Origin: Sphaerulina vaccinii
Lineage: Eukaryota; Ascomycota; Dothideomycetes; Mycosphaerellales; Mycosphaerellaceae
Reading direction: 5' to 3'
NCBI GenBank assembly: GCA_022570795.1
Contig: JAKUDP010000014.1
Coordinates: 1,178,001 to 1,242,000, forward strand
DNA: 64,000 nt
Within the stretch, counting starts at the first letter, position 1, and each line of letters begins with the position of its first letter. Below, piece by piece: positions 29,770-40,718 of this stretch. A program made the translations under genes and the position numbers. The notes beneath the pieces were generated by a model. The model had not been told where the DNA came from, ran no database searches, and worked only from the letters and a program-made list of their open reading frames with translations.

Positions 29770-29927
29770 GCATGGATTGGCACTGGCCAGGCTGTCCTGC
29801 GACAGCTGTTGTGGAGGCATTGGACAAACGCGAGCAGAGCGAGTAAGAGCTCGAAGAGATGATCATCAAGAGATTGTTGTTGGCAGAGCTTGAATCGATT
29901 GAGCGGTGGTATGTTGCCTTGTTGTCA

Positions 29928-31801
29928 TCAGAAATTGAAGTCTTCGAATACAAGCGTTTTTCCGAGCAGCCACTCCATCAATTGCTTCCTCATTGGCACT
30001 CCAGTGCACAGATAGTATTTGGCCACTCTATCGTCAGTACTCACATCGCTCTGACTTATTCTTCGCGTGTTGAGAGTGATACCGCAAGTCTTCAGCTGGC
30101 TCAGTTCCTCTTCTCCAGTCGCATCTGTGACGAACACAGCCAGGCTCTCTGATAGTTCTAGATGCTGCTGCACCACATCGACCACCAGCGGGAGATCTTC
30201 ACTTCTCACCGACCAGAGCAGCTTCAGGCGAGAGTGGTCCAGCACGGATAGCGATGGCAGTATTGGCGTTATGCCAATGCCTGCCGCAATGAATGCGATA
30301 ACTTCTCCAGCCTCTTGCTGCACTTCAAACTCTCCTCCGAATCCTTTGACACCGACTTCTAGTCTCTGCCGTTCTTCTGCGCCGCCGTGCTTGAACAAGA
30401 AGTTTGTCACAACTCCAACATTCCGGATAGTGATCTCAAATTCATCGTCCTTCAAGCTTCTGACTGGATCTGGTGGACTTCCGGGCGCACTACTAACAGT
30501 GAAAGTTCTCACAAAGTCGTCGTTGAGACTCCGTGGATCGTCGTTCCTCATATGCGAGTATCCGATGTCAAGATGCGATGAAAGGTCCAGTGTAACATAT
30601 TGACCAGGTTTGTAGGACGCTGCATTCTCAAGACTGAACTTGAAGCGCGATATCGTCGGTGTAAGCTTAGTCTGGCGTAAAAGCGTTGCTTGTTGAAGTT
30701 GTGTGGTCTGCAATGCTGCAGGCGGCTTCTCAGAAGCTGCCCACCGTATTTGTGGATTGTACGGAGACTTCTCTCCTGGAGTCCCGCGGAAAGGTAGCGC
30801 TTGCGAGACAAGTCGGAGCGAGTTTACTGTGAACTTCACGCAGAGGTTCGAGCGCGGCAGAAACGCTGCCGCATCTGGTCCAATAAGTGTTTCAGTCGTA
30901 CCGGTCATGTACAAACAGTCGCCTGTGTTGAAGTCCGGGACGCAAAGACCTGCCTTCGGATACACAGCAAGATTTCCAAGTGTCTGGTACAATCGATTGC
31001 CTGAGTATTCTGGCCAGCAGAGAACAGCTCCAGATGTGTCGTTCGAGGCCACGCGCAGGAAGCCGAAAGGACCTCCTCGGTGGTTAGTGTCCATGTCCAG
31101 ATCTTTGTTAGCACTCGAGACGAAGAATAGATCGGCCTTCTCAAGCAGGTCCAATGCGTGCTGTGATAGCTGCGTCGAAGTTGACAGCAGTTCCGGCTTC
31201 GAGATAGCTGGCTCAATATGCCGCTTATTCAAGTACTTTGGACAATTCCCTAGACTTCGAATGGTCAGTCTCTGGCTCCATTAAATGAGTGACCTTTATG
31301 GACTCACCTCTGCTCTATCTTCAGGACGACCTGCATTTCTGCTATCGACTCCTCTCTGCCAGTAACTTCATCATCTCTAGAGGTCAAGGCACCGGCAATC
31401 ATACGCCCATAGAGCTTCACACGTTTTCGCGTTTCGAGATCGATGGTCAGCCCACTGATCATTCTTCCCTTGCCCTCTTCTCGAACAACTTGGCCAGTTG
31501 CCTCTTTGCCTACCAATTCCTCCACGACTGGATCGTGCGTACCAGGCACAGGTGTCCTGATTCCGATGATCCCATGTCCAAGCGGTTGAGACATTGGCTT
31601 GGCACCACCGAGCAGAGTCGTAATCGGCCATCCATCCTTGTCGAGTGTACCCAGTGCAATAAGAGGCGCTATCTGCAAATGGTTGGATAGTTGTGGGGAG
31701 AGCTGAGGGACTGTCGGATTGTCCAGGTCGTGGACTTGCAACTTGTTTTGAATCTGTACCTCGCCAGGATGGAAGTCCATTGCTCCGAAGAAGAGTGCCA
31801 T
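29928..31801 (-). CDS. Fused PNPOx-like FMN domain and FAD/NAD ferredoxin-reductase-type oxidoreductase
   Basis: Predicted flavin oxidoreductase of unknown substrate. Exon 1 is 31308-31801, exon 2 29928-31254, with a 53 nt intron (GTGAGT...GAAG); the junction restores IEQSLGNCPKYLNKR. The product is 606 aa. Residues 1 to about 300 form a split-barrel PNPOx-like FMN-binding domain with WPITTLLGG and GNRLYQTLGNLAVYPKAGL. Residues about 350-606 form a ferredoxin-NADP-reductase module: FAD-binding barrel (YKPGQYVTLDL, RTFTVSSAPG) and nucleotide-binding part (FIAAGIGITPILPSLSVL, YYLCTGVPMRKQLMEWL). No C-terminal 2Fe-2S cysteine set is present, so it is not a full flavohaemoglobin- or phthalate-type reductase. 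Its 3' end converges with the dynamin gene. Confidence 0.85.
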
Positions 31802-32281
31802 ACTTGCTGTGGGCCTTGGGCAGTATGCCCAATGTCTTACTATATCGACAGGGTGTAGTCTGGATTGCTAAAAGAGTTGAAGATGAATTGCGTGCGGCTT
31901 TCAGCCGAGCTTATGGGAAAGCATCACTCGCAGCAAGACCGCATCAATCCGCTTCGACCATCATGCATTATGATTCCAATGCCTTGTGTGTCATCACTTC
32001 TGCGCCTAGCAGTAAGCAATTGGCAGTTCTGACAAAGATTTGCACGCTGAATGGCACATTGCGTGCGCAGGATTCCAGGTGCAAAGAGTGCGGAGGTCTT
32101 GGCTCACGACTTGCACGACTTGTGACTAGCCGGATGCGGCAGTAGCGCGCGAGCGCAGGATCAAGAAGAACACATTAGATGATGCTTACGAAGCATATGT
32201 TGTATTGGGTAGTACGCGAGAATGGTAACAGAGGTGGACTTCTGGTTTGGACTTGCTGCACTATGAAGCTTGTCCAGTCTA
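31802..32281. promoter_or_regulatory. Intergenic: oxidoreductase promoter and NUP-family gene 3' region
   Basis: 480 bp between two minus-strand genes. A plus-strand open frame crosses it, but it has no family similarity that I can see and overlaps the oxidoreductase N-terminus. I see no repeat or RNA gene. Confidence 0.35.
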
Positions 32282-33569
32282 TTACATGGTTATGGCTCGC
32301 TTGCCTTTGATGCTTCGCTTCCTTGTAGGACTATCCAGTACATCAGTAAGCGAAGAATCAGCTTCGAGAGAGCGTACTTACGTGTTGAAGATCGAGCCCG
32401 GTCCAAAGTCAGGGGTTCCTCCAAGAGTGCCAAATATGTCACCAATATAGTTGGTCGCGTTGACTCCACATGCAAACGTCTCGTTCCATCCTTTAAGAAT
32501 ACCTTCCACAACTTCGATACCAGCTAGGTAGATGTTCTTCACTGCAGGCTCAAAAGCACCCTGCTCTGCGTAGAACAGATTCGTAGTTGCTGCCTCTCCT
32601 GGGAACGGACGGTCGAAGTCTGAAGCTGTCCTCATCACGATAACTCTGGAGAAGTCGACGACCTTGTCAACTGCTGCTCGCAGCAGAGCTTCGAGCGTGG
32701 CGTTGTCTTCCTGGGCAGTAGTACAGTATACTCCAGTTCCGTTTGTAAGGAGTGTAGTGAAGTTGCCGAATGCAGTCGAGAGCAAGTTGCCAGAGTAGTA
32801 GACATCAGAGGTAGCCACATCACACTCTACGATGCTCGGCGGTGCAGCACCGACAGTGAATGCTTGCGATGCCGCATATTGAGCTCTGTAGGCAATAGCA
32901 TCGTCGCTGTCGTTCAGAATGGCCTTTCGTGCAAAGTTTGCAGCTATCTTCTGTAGATTTTGGTTGAGCTCGAAGACTTCCGTGCCATATATTGATGTAG
33001 GATATTGATCAGGTTCTGTAGATCCAAGTGGGATGTATCCGGTCGAGAAGTTGGCAGGAATCTCTCGTGGATCGAACTCATACTGTAGTGCCACTTGCAC
33101 TGCATACCTTGCGAACGTAGCTGAGCAGATCGTAGCGACTTCGGGATTCACGCCACTACAGTGATGTCAGTCCAATGTCCCTGCTCCTTGTATTGAGTAC
33201 GTACGCGATTCCGGCGACCATCCAGTATGAGGTCGTGAGATCGAAACGAGGCGATCGGACCAGGGATGCGATCGTCGTTGCAGCATTGATCTCGCTTTCT
33301 CCGGTCACTACCTGGCAAACATCTCCATTGGCAGTGCAGTGGACATCCGGGAACAGCGGTGATAGGCCAGGCACCGTGATATTAAGAGCGAGAATATCGA
33401 ACTCTTTTATGCCGTACCAAATCTCCGCTTCTGGAGCAAACATCGATACGATGAAGAACTTAGGCTTAACAACATATTCGATGCTTCGAGGGACTGCCTG
33501 TTGAGCTGATAAGAGAGCAGCATATGCGGGAGCGCAGAAAGACGCTGCGACCAGAGTGGACAACAACAT
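32282..33569 (-). CDS. Purine nucleoside permease (NUP) family protein, predicted secreted
   Basis: Member of the fungal NUP family, named for Candida Nup and related in fold to nucleoside phosphorylases. Exons are 33205-33569, 33155-32382 and 32330-32282. Intron 1 (GTACGT...GTAG, 49 nt) restores VAGIAGVNP. The second intron (GTAAGT...ATAG, 51 nt, CTGAT branch) is less certain; without it the protein ends GSIFNT at 32378. The chosen start gives a good signal peptide (MLLSTLVAASFCAPAYA) and 395 aa; an in-frame ATG at 33689 adds 40 residues. Family blocks are KPKFFIVSMFAPEAEIWYG, VPGLSPLFPDVHC, VVTGESEINAATTI, YPTSIYGTEVFELNQNL and TLGGTPDFGPGSIF. Several NxT/NxS sites suit secretion. The lack of multiple membrane spans argues against a true permease. 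Confidence 0.85.
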
Positions 33570-34097
33570 GATGAAAGTGAAGACTGCAATTTGTAGGCGC
33601 CTGTGACTATGTGGAACATAGCATAATATAGCACGAACACTGCTCTGAACCGGGTCCACGGCGCATGATACGATCTGGGAACTAGCCATGTGCTATCAGC
33701 GATGCCAAAAGCCATTGAGGCCCGGCGCCATGTGTGCTGCAGGAACGCCATGAAGCCTGGTACGAAAGAAGCTTGATAGCGTGCGATAAGCACTCTTGAA
33801 GAGAGCTTGGTATCACGGCGGGTCCCGAGCCTTGACGTAAGCGGCAGGCTGTTTGTGGCGCTGCGTGAGATCCATAGGCTGGAAACATAGATACCGGCGG
33901 AGGGATGGCAGTCATGAAGATAGTGGCGGAATGGGACTTTCGGTTTTGGCAGTGCTGTGTGTCGAGAATTGCAATTGCATTGCGCCGATGTCCGCCCGAC
34001 GCGTAATCGCCTGCGAGGCTGGGAGGATGGCATTATTCCGCGTCTGGCTTCAGATGCCACGCCGATCGATTCCTGCAAACTGATAATGCTCGTGCTT
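33570..34097. promoter_or_regulatory. Intergenic: NUP-family gene promoter and IKS1 3' region
   Basis: 528 bp. The part nearest 33569 may instead be coding if translation starts at 33689. Nothing else distinctive is seen. Confidence 0.35.
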
Positions 34098-36201
34098 TTA
34101 GATATCAGCCCAAGCGACTCCAGGTTTTCCGTTTTCGCATAGTCCGTTAAAGTGCCTTGATGCAAACACAGCCGCGAAGTGAACACCAAGCAGAAACAGC
34201 GATTGCCGGATACTGAATGCAATTAAGCCAAGATCCAGTGCTGCAAGTCCGAGTAGAGGATACATGATCCATCGGTTGGTAGCGTATGGTGAGCATGGGA
34301 CTGAGACGAGAAGTAGCTTGGCCAGGAAGAATGCGACTCGTATTGCAGCACCAAATTGAGGATGCTGGGTGATCGGGAACATGCTCTTGGTATTTGTCTC
34401 TGGCGGTGGTAGCATCAAACGCGGACTGAGTTCTGGACTTGCCACCTTCGGGGGAGGAAAGTCGATCTTCTTTGGCTGTATTGCGAGTGAGCCAGCCAAC
34501 GGGCTTCGAGTTGTGCTCTGACCACGCTCGTGCTGTTTGATCGGACTCCTAGACCGAGTATTTTCATTCGAATACTGCCTTCCAGGCGAAGATAGGTAGG
34601 GAGGCTTTCGCGTACGTGATGTTGCCTTAGGTGCTGGAGAGTCGACAGAAGACACTCGCGGTGTGTGCTCATCGATCACTTCGCCCAGTGCAACACCGCC
34701 CTTAATGCTGGCCAGAATCTCCTCCGTACTTGGTCGGTCATGAGGATTGACGCTCAGCAGCTTCTTCAGGTACTTGTAAAGACGCTCTGGAAGATCAGGA
34801 CGTATCCAGCTCTCGTCATCCAGTCCTGACCATTTCTCGATCTCAGCTTTGAGCTCGTCCAGATCCTCATTTTCCTCATTGATGTCGTCTGCATTTGCAT
34901 ATGGTAGTCGACCGAAGCACATGAAGTAGACTATCATACCGAGGGAAAAGATATCTGACTTGGTAGTGAAATCGCCGAAGGAACCATCGGCGTTACGTTG
35001 AAGGACTTCCGGTGCGCAATAAGAGATTGTCCCAGTTGCGCCAGAGGATACGCGTTTGGCCCCAGCAGCTTGCACTTCACCAAAGTCGGAGATCAATACT
35101 CTAGTCTTGCCATCATCTCGCTGTAGCAGACAGTTCGAGGGTTTCAGATCTCGGTGGATGTAGCCTTTCTGGTGAAGATGATGTAAGCCAGAAGTGATGT
35201 CTCTGAAGAAAGAGAATATCTCATCAAGCGAGAGCTTGCTCGGACCGCGAAGCTCAGTAGGAGGACTCATATCGCCTCTAGACTTCCTGCGAATCTTATT
35301 CTTCAGCTTCTCAGAGGTAGACGTAGATTTCTGCGGACCTCGCACGTAGCTGTGTAGATCGCCACCATTGCAATAGTCCTGCAAGATCCAAAGGCAAGGT
35401 ATGCTAGGTCCGAACATCGACGGCTGATGATCTTCGAGCCACGTCCAGTGATAAGCTACCAGGTTCTTGTGCGGGATTTTCTGCAGCAGCTTGACCTCAA
35501 CGATGACCTTCTCAAAGTATGTCCTACTGTCGCCGACCGGAATTCTTTTGCATGCGAAATGGCCAAGCGGAACTCCATCAATCACATGCTCAACGAGTAA
35601 CACGACACCATTGCCGCCTCTGCCAAGCTCCCGCTCCGTTCTGAAGAACTGTTGGAAGTAGCCTGGAGAAAATGCCGAGCTGCTGATTCCTTGATCGCCT
35701 GAAGTGGTAGGTTCGCTGCCAATGAACTCCGCGCCAGCAGGAGGCGGACCATGTGTTCCGCTTACGTCTCTTGATCGTCCAGACCTGATAGCATTTGGTA
35801 TACGTCGAAGCGGAGAAGAAGAGCCAGATCCTGCTGGTGATGGTCGCTGACTCGCAGCTAACATGCCAAAGTACTCTGGGTCGACATATGGTCTCTCGGG
35901 CCCATAGGCATGCTGGCCTTCGCTTGCATCCGCGGTCGAGTCTCTGCTCCGCCATGGTTGGCGGCAATAAGGACATTCTGAGATGGGTATCGGTTGTTCG
36001 GTGGCCTGACGGACTGACAGCTGTCTGGAATTGGCATCATAAACCACGACAGCGTCACCGCGTCGCCTTTGACATCGTGTAAGCTGCTTGATAGGTCAGT
36101 CAATTTGTGTCTCCGACTTACAGTACAACCTCTCGTGAGTCTGATGCGTAAGGCACCAAGCTCATCTGTCGCGCAGGCTGTGGCGGCGCGTGGTCAGCCA
36201 T
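34098..36201 (-). CDS. IKS1: Serine/threonine protein kinase Iks1
   Basis: Fungal protein kinase of the Iks1 family; its substrates are poorly known. Exon 1 is 36122-36201, exon 2 34098-36066, with a 55 nt intron (GTAAGT...AAAG). The junction restores SREVVLRRGDAVVVYD, as in relatives. The product is 682 aa. A short CxxC segment (ECPYCRQPW) lies before the kinase. The kinase domain has the glycine loop RELGRGGNGVVLLVEH, the Lys of FACKRI, the catalytic loop YIHRDLKPSNCLL, SDFGE and GTISYCAPEVL. A basic insert (KLKNKIRRKSRGD) lies before the catalytic loop. After a Ser/Pro-rich linker the C-terminus holds two hydrophobic segments (VAFFLAKLLLVSVP; IMYPLLGLAALDLGLIAF), so membrane attachment is likely. 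Confidence 0.9.
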
Positions 36202-36629
36202 TCGAGACTGTTCGCATGTCGCATTTGAAGTTGCGCTGTCTCATTTACAGGTGCTGAGGTTGGTGTTCAACATGGTGTGGTGTGAGAGCGAGGAAGAGTG
36301 GAAGTGAAACGCGACAGGTGGTTGCCGCTTCGGCAGCAACTTCCGAAAATAGGTCAGAACTACTTGGCAGCATGATGGGGGAAGGAACAATTGCTTCAAG
36401 GTCATTCATTATGGTACTTAGCAGTCAGTCTATCATCTATCGAGTCTTCAACGCCGTCTCCATGCTTTCGTCGCAACCTAGGTATCACCAGCACGCAGAA
36501 TCACCAAAAAGCAGGCATGCCCTCAACGCCTCCCAGACGGGGTCTCATCATCAAGACGACGGACACACCAGCCTCCACGCCGAGCGCCATGCAATTAAGA
36601 CAGATGTAACACACTCGCTTTTGCTCATT
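36202..36629. promoter_or_regulatory. Intergenic: IKS1 promoter and NEW1 3' region
   Basis: 428 bp between two minus-strand genes. No convincing ORF, repeat or RNA gene is seen. Confidence 0.35.
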
Positions 36630-39600
36630 CTATTCATCCTCATCATCAGTATCTTTTGGATGAGGAGTTCCCTTCGGACTGTTCAACCACTCAATGTGTC
36701 TCAGTCTCCGACGCACTTCGCGCTCCTTCTTATCCTTCTTCGTCAGCTTCTTCTTCTTGGCCGCCTTGAACTTCATGGGGCTGTCGTCCTCGCTCTGTGC
36801 GCCGCTACCGATAGGTGTGCCGTTCGTGCTAGGTGCTGCAGACGAAGCGGCGGTCGAAGGAGCGGCAGAGGAAGCGAGAGAGCTGCCAGGTCGCGAGGAT
36901 TCTTCGAAGCGGTCCATTGAGACTGCGAGGTGACCCTTCTGTGTAAGACGACCATCCTCAACGTGCCACTGCTCTGGGCAGAGGGCACCTACGAACTCCT
37001 CGTTGTGAGAGATCATAACGACACCACCCTTGTAGTCACGGATGGCGACTGCGAGACCGCCTAGAGAGTCACGATCCAAGAAGTTGGTCGGCTCATCCAG
37101 TACGAGCAAGTGAGGGTTGTTCCACATAGCTCCAGCAAGCACGACCTTGACCTTCTGACCACCAGACAAGCCAGAGATCTCGTTGTGGTTGGCAATTTCT
37201 GGGTCAAGACCAACATCCTCGAAGTGCTTGGAGATGACCTTGGGCTCCAGCGTGCGGAAACCTAGACCTTCTCTGCTTGCCTCGTGGTCGTCGAATTCCT
37301 GGATAATCTTTTGGTAGCCAAGATCAGTCAGGGTCTCACGCGAAACCATGGTGTTATATTTGGGCAACCAGTTCTTCCACTTGACCTCGTACTGGAACGT
37401 CTTCTTGTACTTTTGACGACCGATCAGGGCTTCAAGTTGTCGTTCACCCTTGCCATCGCCAATGTTGACCCACTTCTCCATTTGTGCCTTGTCTTCAGGA
37501 GTCAAAACACGAGTCTGCTTCATCAACACTTCGCGATCATCACCGTGAGCGTAACGCCACTGGAGGTACTGGTTTGGTGTCTTCTCGAGATGAAGTTCAA
37601 CGTGCTCCAAGGCGTGCTGCTTGATGTAGCCGATGCGCAAGTTAGGGTGCTTCTCAACACGACCACTCTGTGGAATGACTTCACCAGTCAGAACCTTGAT
37701 CATAGTAGATTTGCCGGCACCGTTAGGTCCGATGATAGCAACTCTGCTGCTCAATGTAAGTTGCGCAGTGACGTTTTGCAAGCTAGGCTTCGGAGCATTT
37801 GGATAGGTGAATGAGCAGTCGGTCATGCGCAGAATAGATCTCGTGTTCGACTTGACACCAGTGAGTATTCCAGGAGGTGGGAATTTGAAGGATACCTGCG
37901 CGTCCGAGAGCGTGTAGTAGCTCTTTGCCTCTGGTCGGACCTTGACCAGGTCGGCCAAATTACCCTTGTAGTGCGCCAGCTTCTTGTTCTCGTAGTTGTA
38001 GATGTCGGTGCACACTTCGTCCAGGAATCCAGAGTCGTGAGACACGATGAGCGAAGTGATATCAGTGTGGCTCTTGAGGTAATCCTGGAGCCACTTCACG
38101 TTGCCAACATCCAAGTGGTTTGTCGGTTCGTCCAACAGGAAAACATCAGCGCGCATCAACATGGCTCTAGCCAATGCAAGCTTCATCTTCCAACCACCAG
38201 ACAGACTGCCAACCTTCTTGCCCTGGCTGAAGCGCCCTGCGTCTTCTGCACCTCGAGCGAAACCGACCTCTTCCAAGACGCTCTCGATACGCTCCTGGCC
38301 TTCCTTCTGAATTTCTGGGTCCTTGAGACAGTATTCAAGGATCGTGATCTCCGCGTCTTCACCCTGGTTGTGCTCCACGAAGCAAGTCTTGACCTCGTCT
38401 TGAGGTGGAAAGCCATCGAGCTTACCGGTTGCAATCGAACGCATCAGCGTCGACTTTCCAGCACCATTACGGCCACACAGTCCGTATCGGTGGCCCTTGA
38501 GCAAACGCATGTTGGTGTGCGACAATAGCAGCATACCACCGTATCCGAGAGAGAAGTTGGCATTGACAATCTCAACTTCGCCGTCATCCTCCTTGACTGG
38601 TTCACCATATTTGCGCTCATCTTCCACAACATAATGCTTGTGTACATTCTCGGCCACGACCTCAGCCTTGCCATCATCCAAGAGCGGTTGCAGATATGGC
38701 ACAATGTTCTTGATGATGCGATCAAGTGCACGCTGATTCGTATCCTCAGCAACAAGTGTCGCAACGTAGCGCTTTGCAAGAACCCAGACTTCTGCGTCGC
38801 CAGGGTAGTTGAGCAGACCTCCGTTCTGTTGCACCTCTTTTTCCAGCACAGCCTCAACCTCCTCAGGTTTCGTGCGATCGATAATGACGCCAGCCTTGGT
38901 CGAATCTCCAGTTTGGATCTCACCCATAGCCTTGAGCATGACGTCCAAAGCTCGTGCACCAATTTCTCGCACTTCAGGAAGCGAAGCACGATCCTTGATG
39001 CCCTGAATGCCAGGCTTCAGCTTGGGCAAGAAAGTTCGTGCTTCCACTGGGTCGTGGACAAGCTTAGTCAAGTTCTCCACGACAACAGCGGTTTGTCGTA
39101 GTACTTCCTGTGTGGTTCCTGGGTTGTTCAACACGCGCTCCAGAGTAGGGGTGACCAGTGCGAGCACTGGAGATGTGACGACTGTGACGAAGGTAGTTTG
39201 GCTCAAAGCGTGGACAGCCTTCTTCAGCGATTCCATGCTTGGGTCCTCGATACTCTTCACCAACAGTGGAATCCGTGGAGCGACATCGTCGTTCTGTAGC
39301 AGCTCGGTCAAGCTGTTCATGGTCTTCAGAGCCTGTTTTGTGACCTCCGCCTTCAAGTCGTGCATACCAGCCTCGACAATAGGAATGAGACCTGCCAACT
39401 GTCTGCCCATGGCCTCACGGAGCACATCCTTGTTCTGCTCGACTTCTCGGCTCTCCAGACCCATCTTCGCATCCTCTGCCATGCGGCCCAAAAGCTCGAG
39501 ACCTCCGATGGCGCCCTGCCACTTTCCAGAGACTTTGCGCAGGTATTCCATGACGTTCGGCATAAGCCCGAAGACTTTCGCTTCCGCCGACAAGTGTCCA

Positions 39601-40028
39601 TACAGCGCATCGAGTGCATACTTCGCACCCTCCTTCACGGAGGACTGCCTGTCTGCCAACAGATCCAACGCACATGCGATCAGTCCCGGCTCTTGTAGTA
39701 AAAATACCACTTCACTCAGTCTCGCTTTAGGAGGAAATCGCTCAAAAATGGCGCCGAGCGCGAACATGGCGCCCTCTCGTTTCGCCGCATCCTTCTTGTT
39801 GGTGGCCGCCTTGACGATCTCAGGAAGAATGCCGTATGCCGTGAGTCCTCGGAAGCCCACGCTGTTGAGCAGGACATCGGTGAGTGTGTAAGCGGCGTCG
39901 AGCGATTCCTGCGACTGCTTCGAGCCGTATATCGTCTTTGTGATTTGGAGAACGTCGTCTGGCGACGGAGCAGCAGACTTGCTGCTGACCATGACTGGAA
40001 GCATGGGAGGCGAGTCAATATGAGGCAT
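36630..40028 (-). CDS. NEW1: EF3-family ABC-F ATPase New1/Elf1
   Basis: Soluble ribosome-bound ABC ATPase. Yeast New1 aids translation termination and ribosome biogenesis; fission-yeast Elf1 was tied to mRNA export. The first ATG is 40028; the open frame to 40103 has no ATG and reads as CT-rich leader. The product is 1132 aa, one exon. HEAT repeats fill the first 500 residues. ABC1 has GLCGRNGAGKSTLM and LSGGWKMKLALARAML; ABC2 has IIGPNGAGKSTMIKVL and LSGGQKVKVVLAGAMW. A chromodomain-like insert (YEVKWKNWLPKYNTMVSRET) lies within ABC2. The end (KKKKLTKKDKKERE, IEWLNSPKGTPHPKDTDDED) fits New1/Elf1 rather than EF3, whose tail and insert differ. No Asn-rich prion stretch like that of yeast New1 is present. 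Confidence 0.88.
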   Translation of the reverse strand: MPHIDSPPMLPVMVSSKSAAPSPDDVLQITKTIYGSKQSQESLDAAYTLTDVLLNSVGFRGLTAYGILPEIVKAATNKKDAAKREGAMFALGAIFERFPPKARLSEVVFLLQEPGLIACALDLLADRQSSVKEGAKYALDALYGHLSAEAKVFGLMPNVMEYLRKVSGKWQGAIGGLELLGRMAEDAKMGLESREVEQNKDVLREAMGRQLAGLIPIVEAGMHDLKAEVTKQALKTMNSLTELLQNDDVAPRIPLLVKSIEDPSMESLKKAVHALSQTTFVTVVTSPVLALVTPTLERVLNNPGTTQEVLRQTAVVVENLTKLVHDPVEARTFLPKLKPGIQGIKDRASLPEVREIGARALDVMLKAMGEIQTGDSTKAGVIIDRTKPEEVEAVLEKEVQQNGGLLNYPGDAEVWVLAKRYVATLVAEDTNQRALDRIIKNIVPYLQPLLDDGKAEVVAENVHKHYVVEDERKYGEPVKEDDGEVEIVNANFSLGYGGMLLLSHTNMRLLKGHRYGLCGRNGAGKSTLMRSIATGKLDGFPPQDEVKTCFVEHNQGEDAEITILEYCLKDPEIQKEGQERIESVLEEVGFARGAEDAGRFSQGKKVGSLSGGWKMKLALARAMLMRADVFLLDEPTNHLDVGNVKWLQDYLKSHTDITSLIVSHDSGFLDEVCTDIYNYENKKLAHYKGNLADLVKVRPEAKSYYTLSDAQVSFKFPPPGILTGVKSNTRSILRMTDCSFTYPNAPKPSLQNVTAQLTLSSRVAIIGPNGAGKSTMIKVLTGEVIPQSGRVEKHPNLRIGYIKQHALEHVELHLEKTPNQYLQWRYAHGDDREVLMKQTRVLTPEDKAQMEKWVNIGDGKGERQLEALIGRQKYKKTFQYEVKWKNWLPKYNTMVSRETLTDLGYQKIIQEFDDHEASREGLGFRTLEPKVISKHFEDVGLDPEIANHNEISGLSGGQKVKVVLAGAMWNNPHLLVLDEPTNFLDRDSLGGLAVAIRDYKGGVVMISHNEEFVGALCPEQWHVEDGRLTQKGHLAVSMDRFEESSRPGSSLASSAAPSTAASSAAPSTNGTPIGSGAQSEDDSPMKFKAAKKKKLTKKDKKEREVRRRLRHIEWLNSPKGTPHPKDTDDEDE

Positions 40029-40718
40029 GCCTCGAGGAGTGGAGAGTGGAGATTTGTTGTAAGAGGGAGGAAAGGGAGAGAGGCCAAAATAGTTTTCTCT
40101 CAAAACGACAGAAATAAAGCTTACCGTTCCACCCGAATCAAGTGGACGGAACGTGCATGTCCTATCGCTATCGCTACCAAGATACTACGTCAGGCGCACT
40201 TTTTCTTTGCACACTAGAAGCACGTCTACTAACCATGCGCACCTACATTCGCAATCACTTTCGATATGCAAGCGCCTCCCTTGATAGGCTCTCTCGGAAC
40301 TACGAACTATTTCTGTGAGGAGGTGGGGGCCGCTTGCAAAGCCGCAATGATTGCAAAAGTCCGTGAGAATGGTTGTACGCAGATTTGAAAGTGTAAATGA
40401 AATCGAGAAATGTGACGAAGCGCACAACGTGCATAGCAAAGAACGGGGTATCATCTCAAAAATGTATCAATTGGTGATTGTCATGCCCAGGGCCCTCAGC
40501 GCTGCGCTGCTCTAGCTAGCTGTGAAAGAGACTCGTGGCCCATAGACGCCCTTCATGACTGCGATCCCACAAGTATGATCTCGGCCGCATTCGCAAGCAT
40601 CTCTGCAACGCAGACCTATCGCCAGCGCGTTCGGTCTGTGAGCTCGGCAGCTCAGTCTGTGCGAGCTCAAGGAGATGCAACTCATTCCATGCTCTAGTTC
40701 GCATAGAAAGGAACTTCC
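40029..40718. promoter_or_regulatory. Intergenic: NEW1 promoter/leader and RPL24 3' region
   Basis: 690 bp. The part 40029-40103 is a pyrimidine-rich leader on the minus strand, typical of highly expressed fungal genes. No gene is seen in the rest. Confidence 0.4.

Noticed and set aside
39007..39891. Long plus-strand open frame (about 290 codons) inside NEW1
   Set aside because: It lies fully antisense to well-conserved HEAT-repeat coding sequence and its translation is Ser/Arg-rich without family resemblance; it is a composition shadow.
36630..40028. Assignment as translation elongation factor eEF3 itself
   Set aside because: The chromodomain-like insert, total length and C-terminal LNSPKGTPHPKD-type end fit New1/Elf1 better than EF3.
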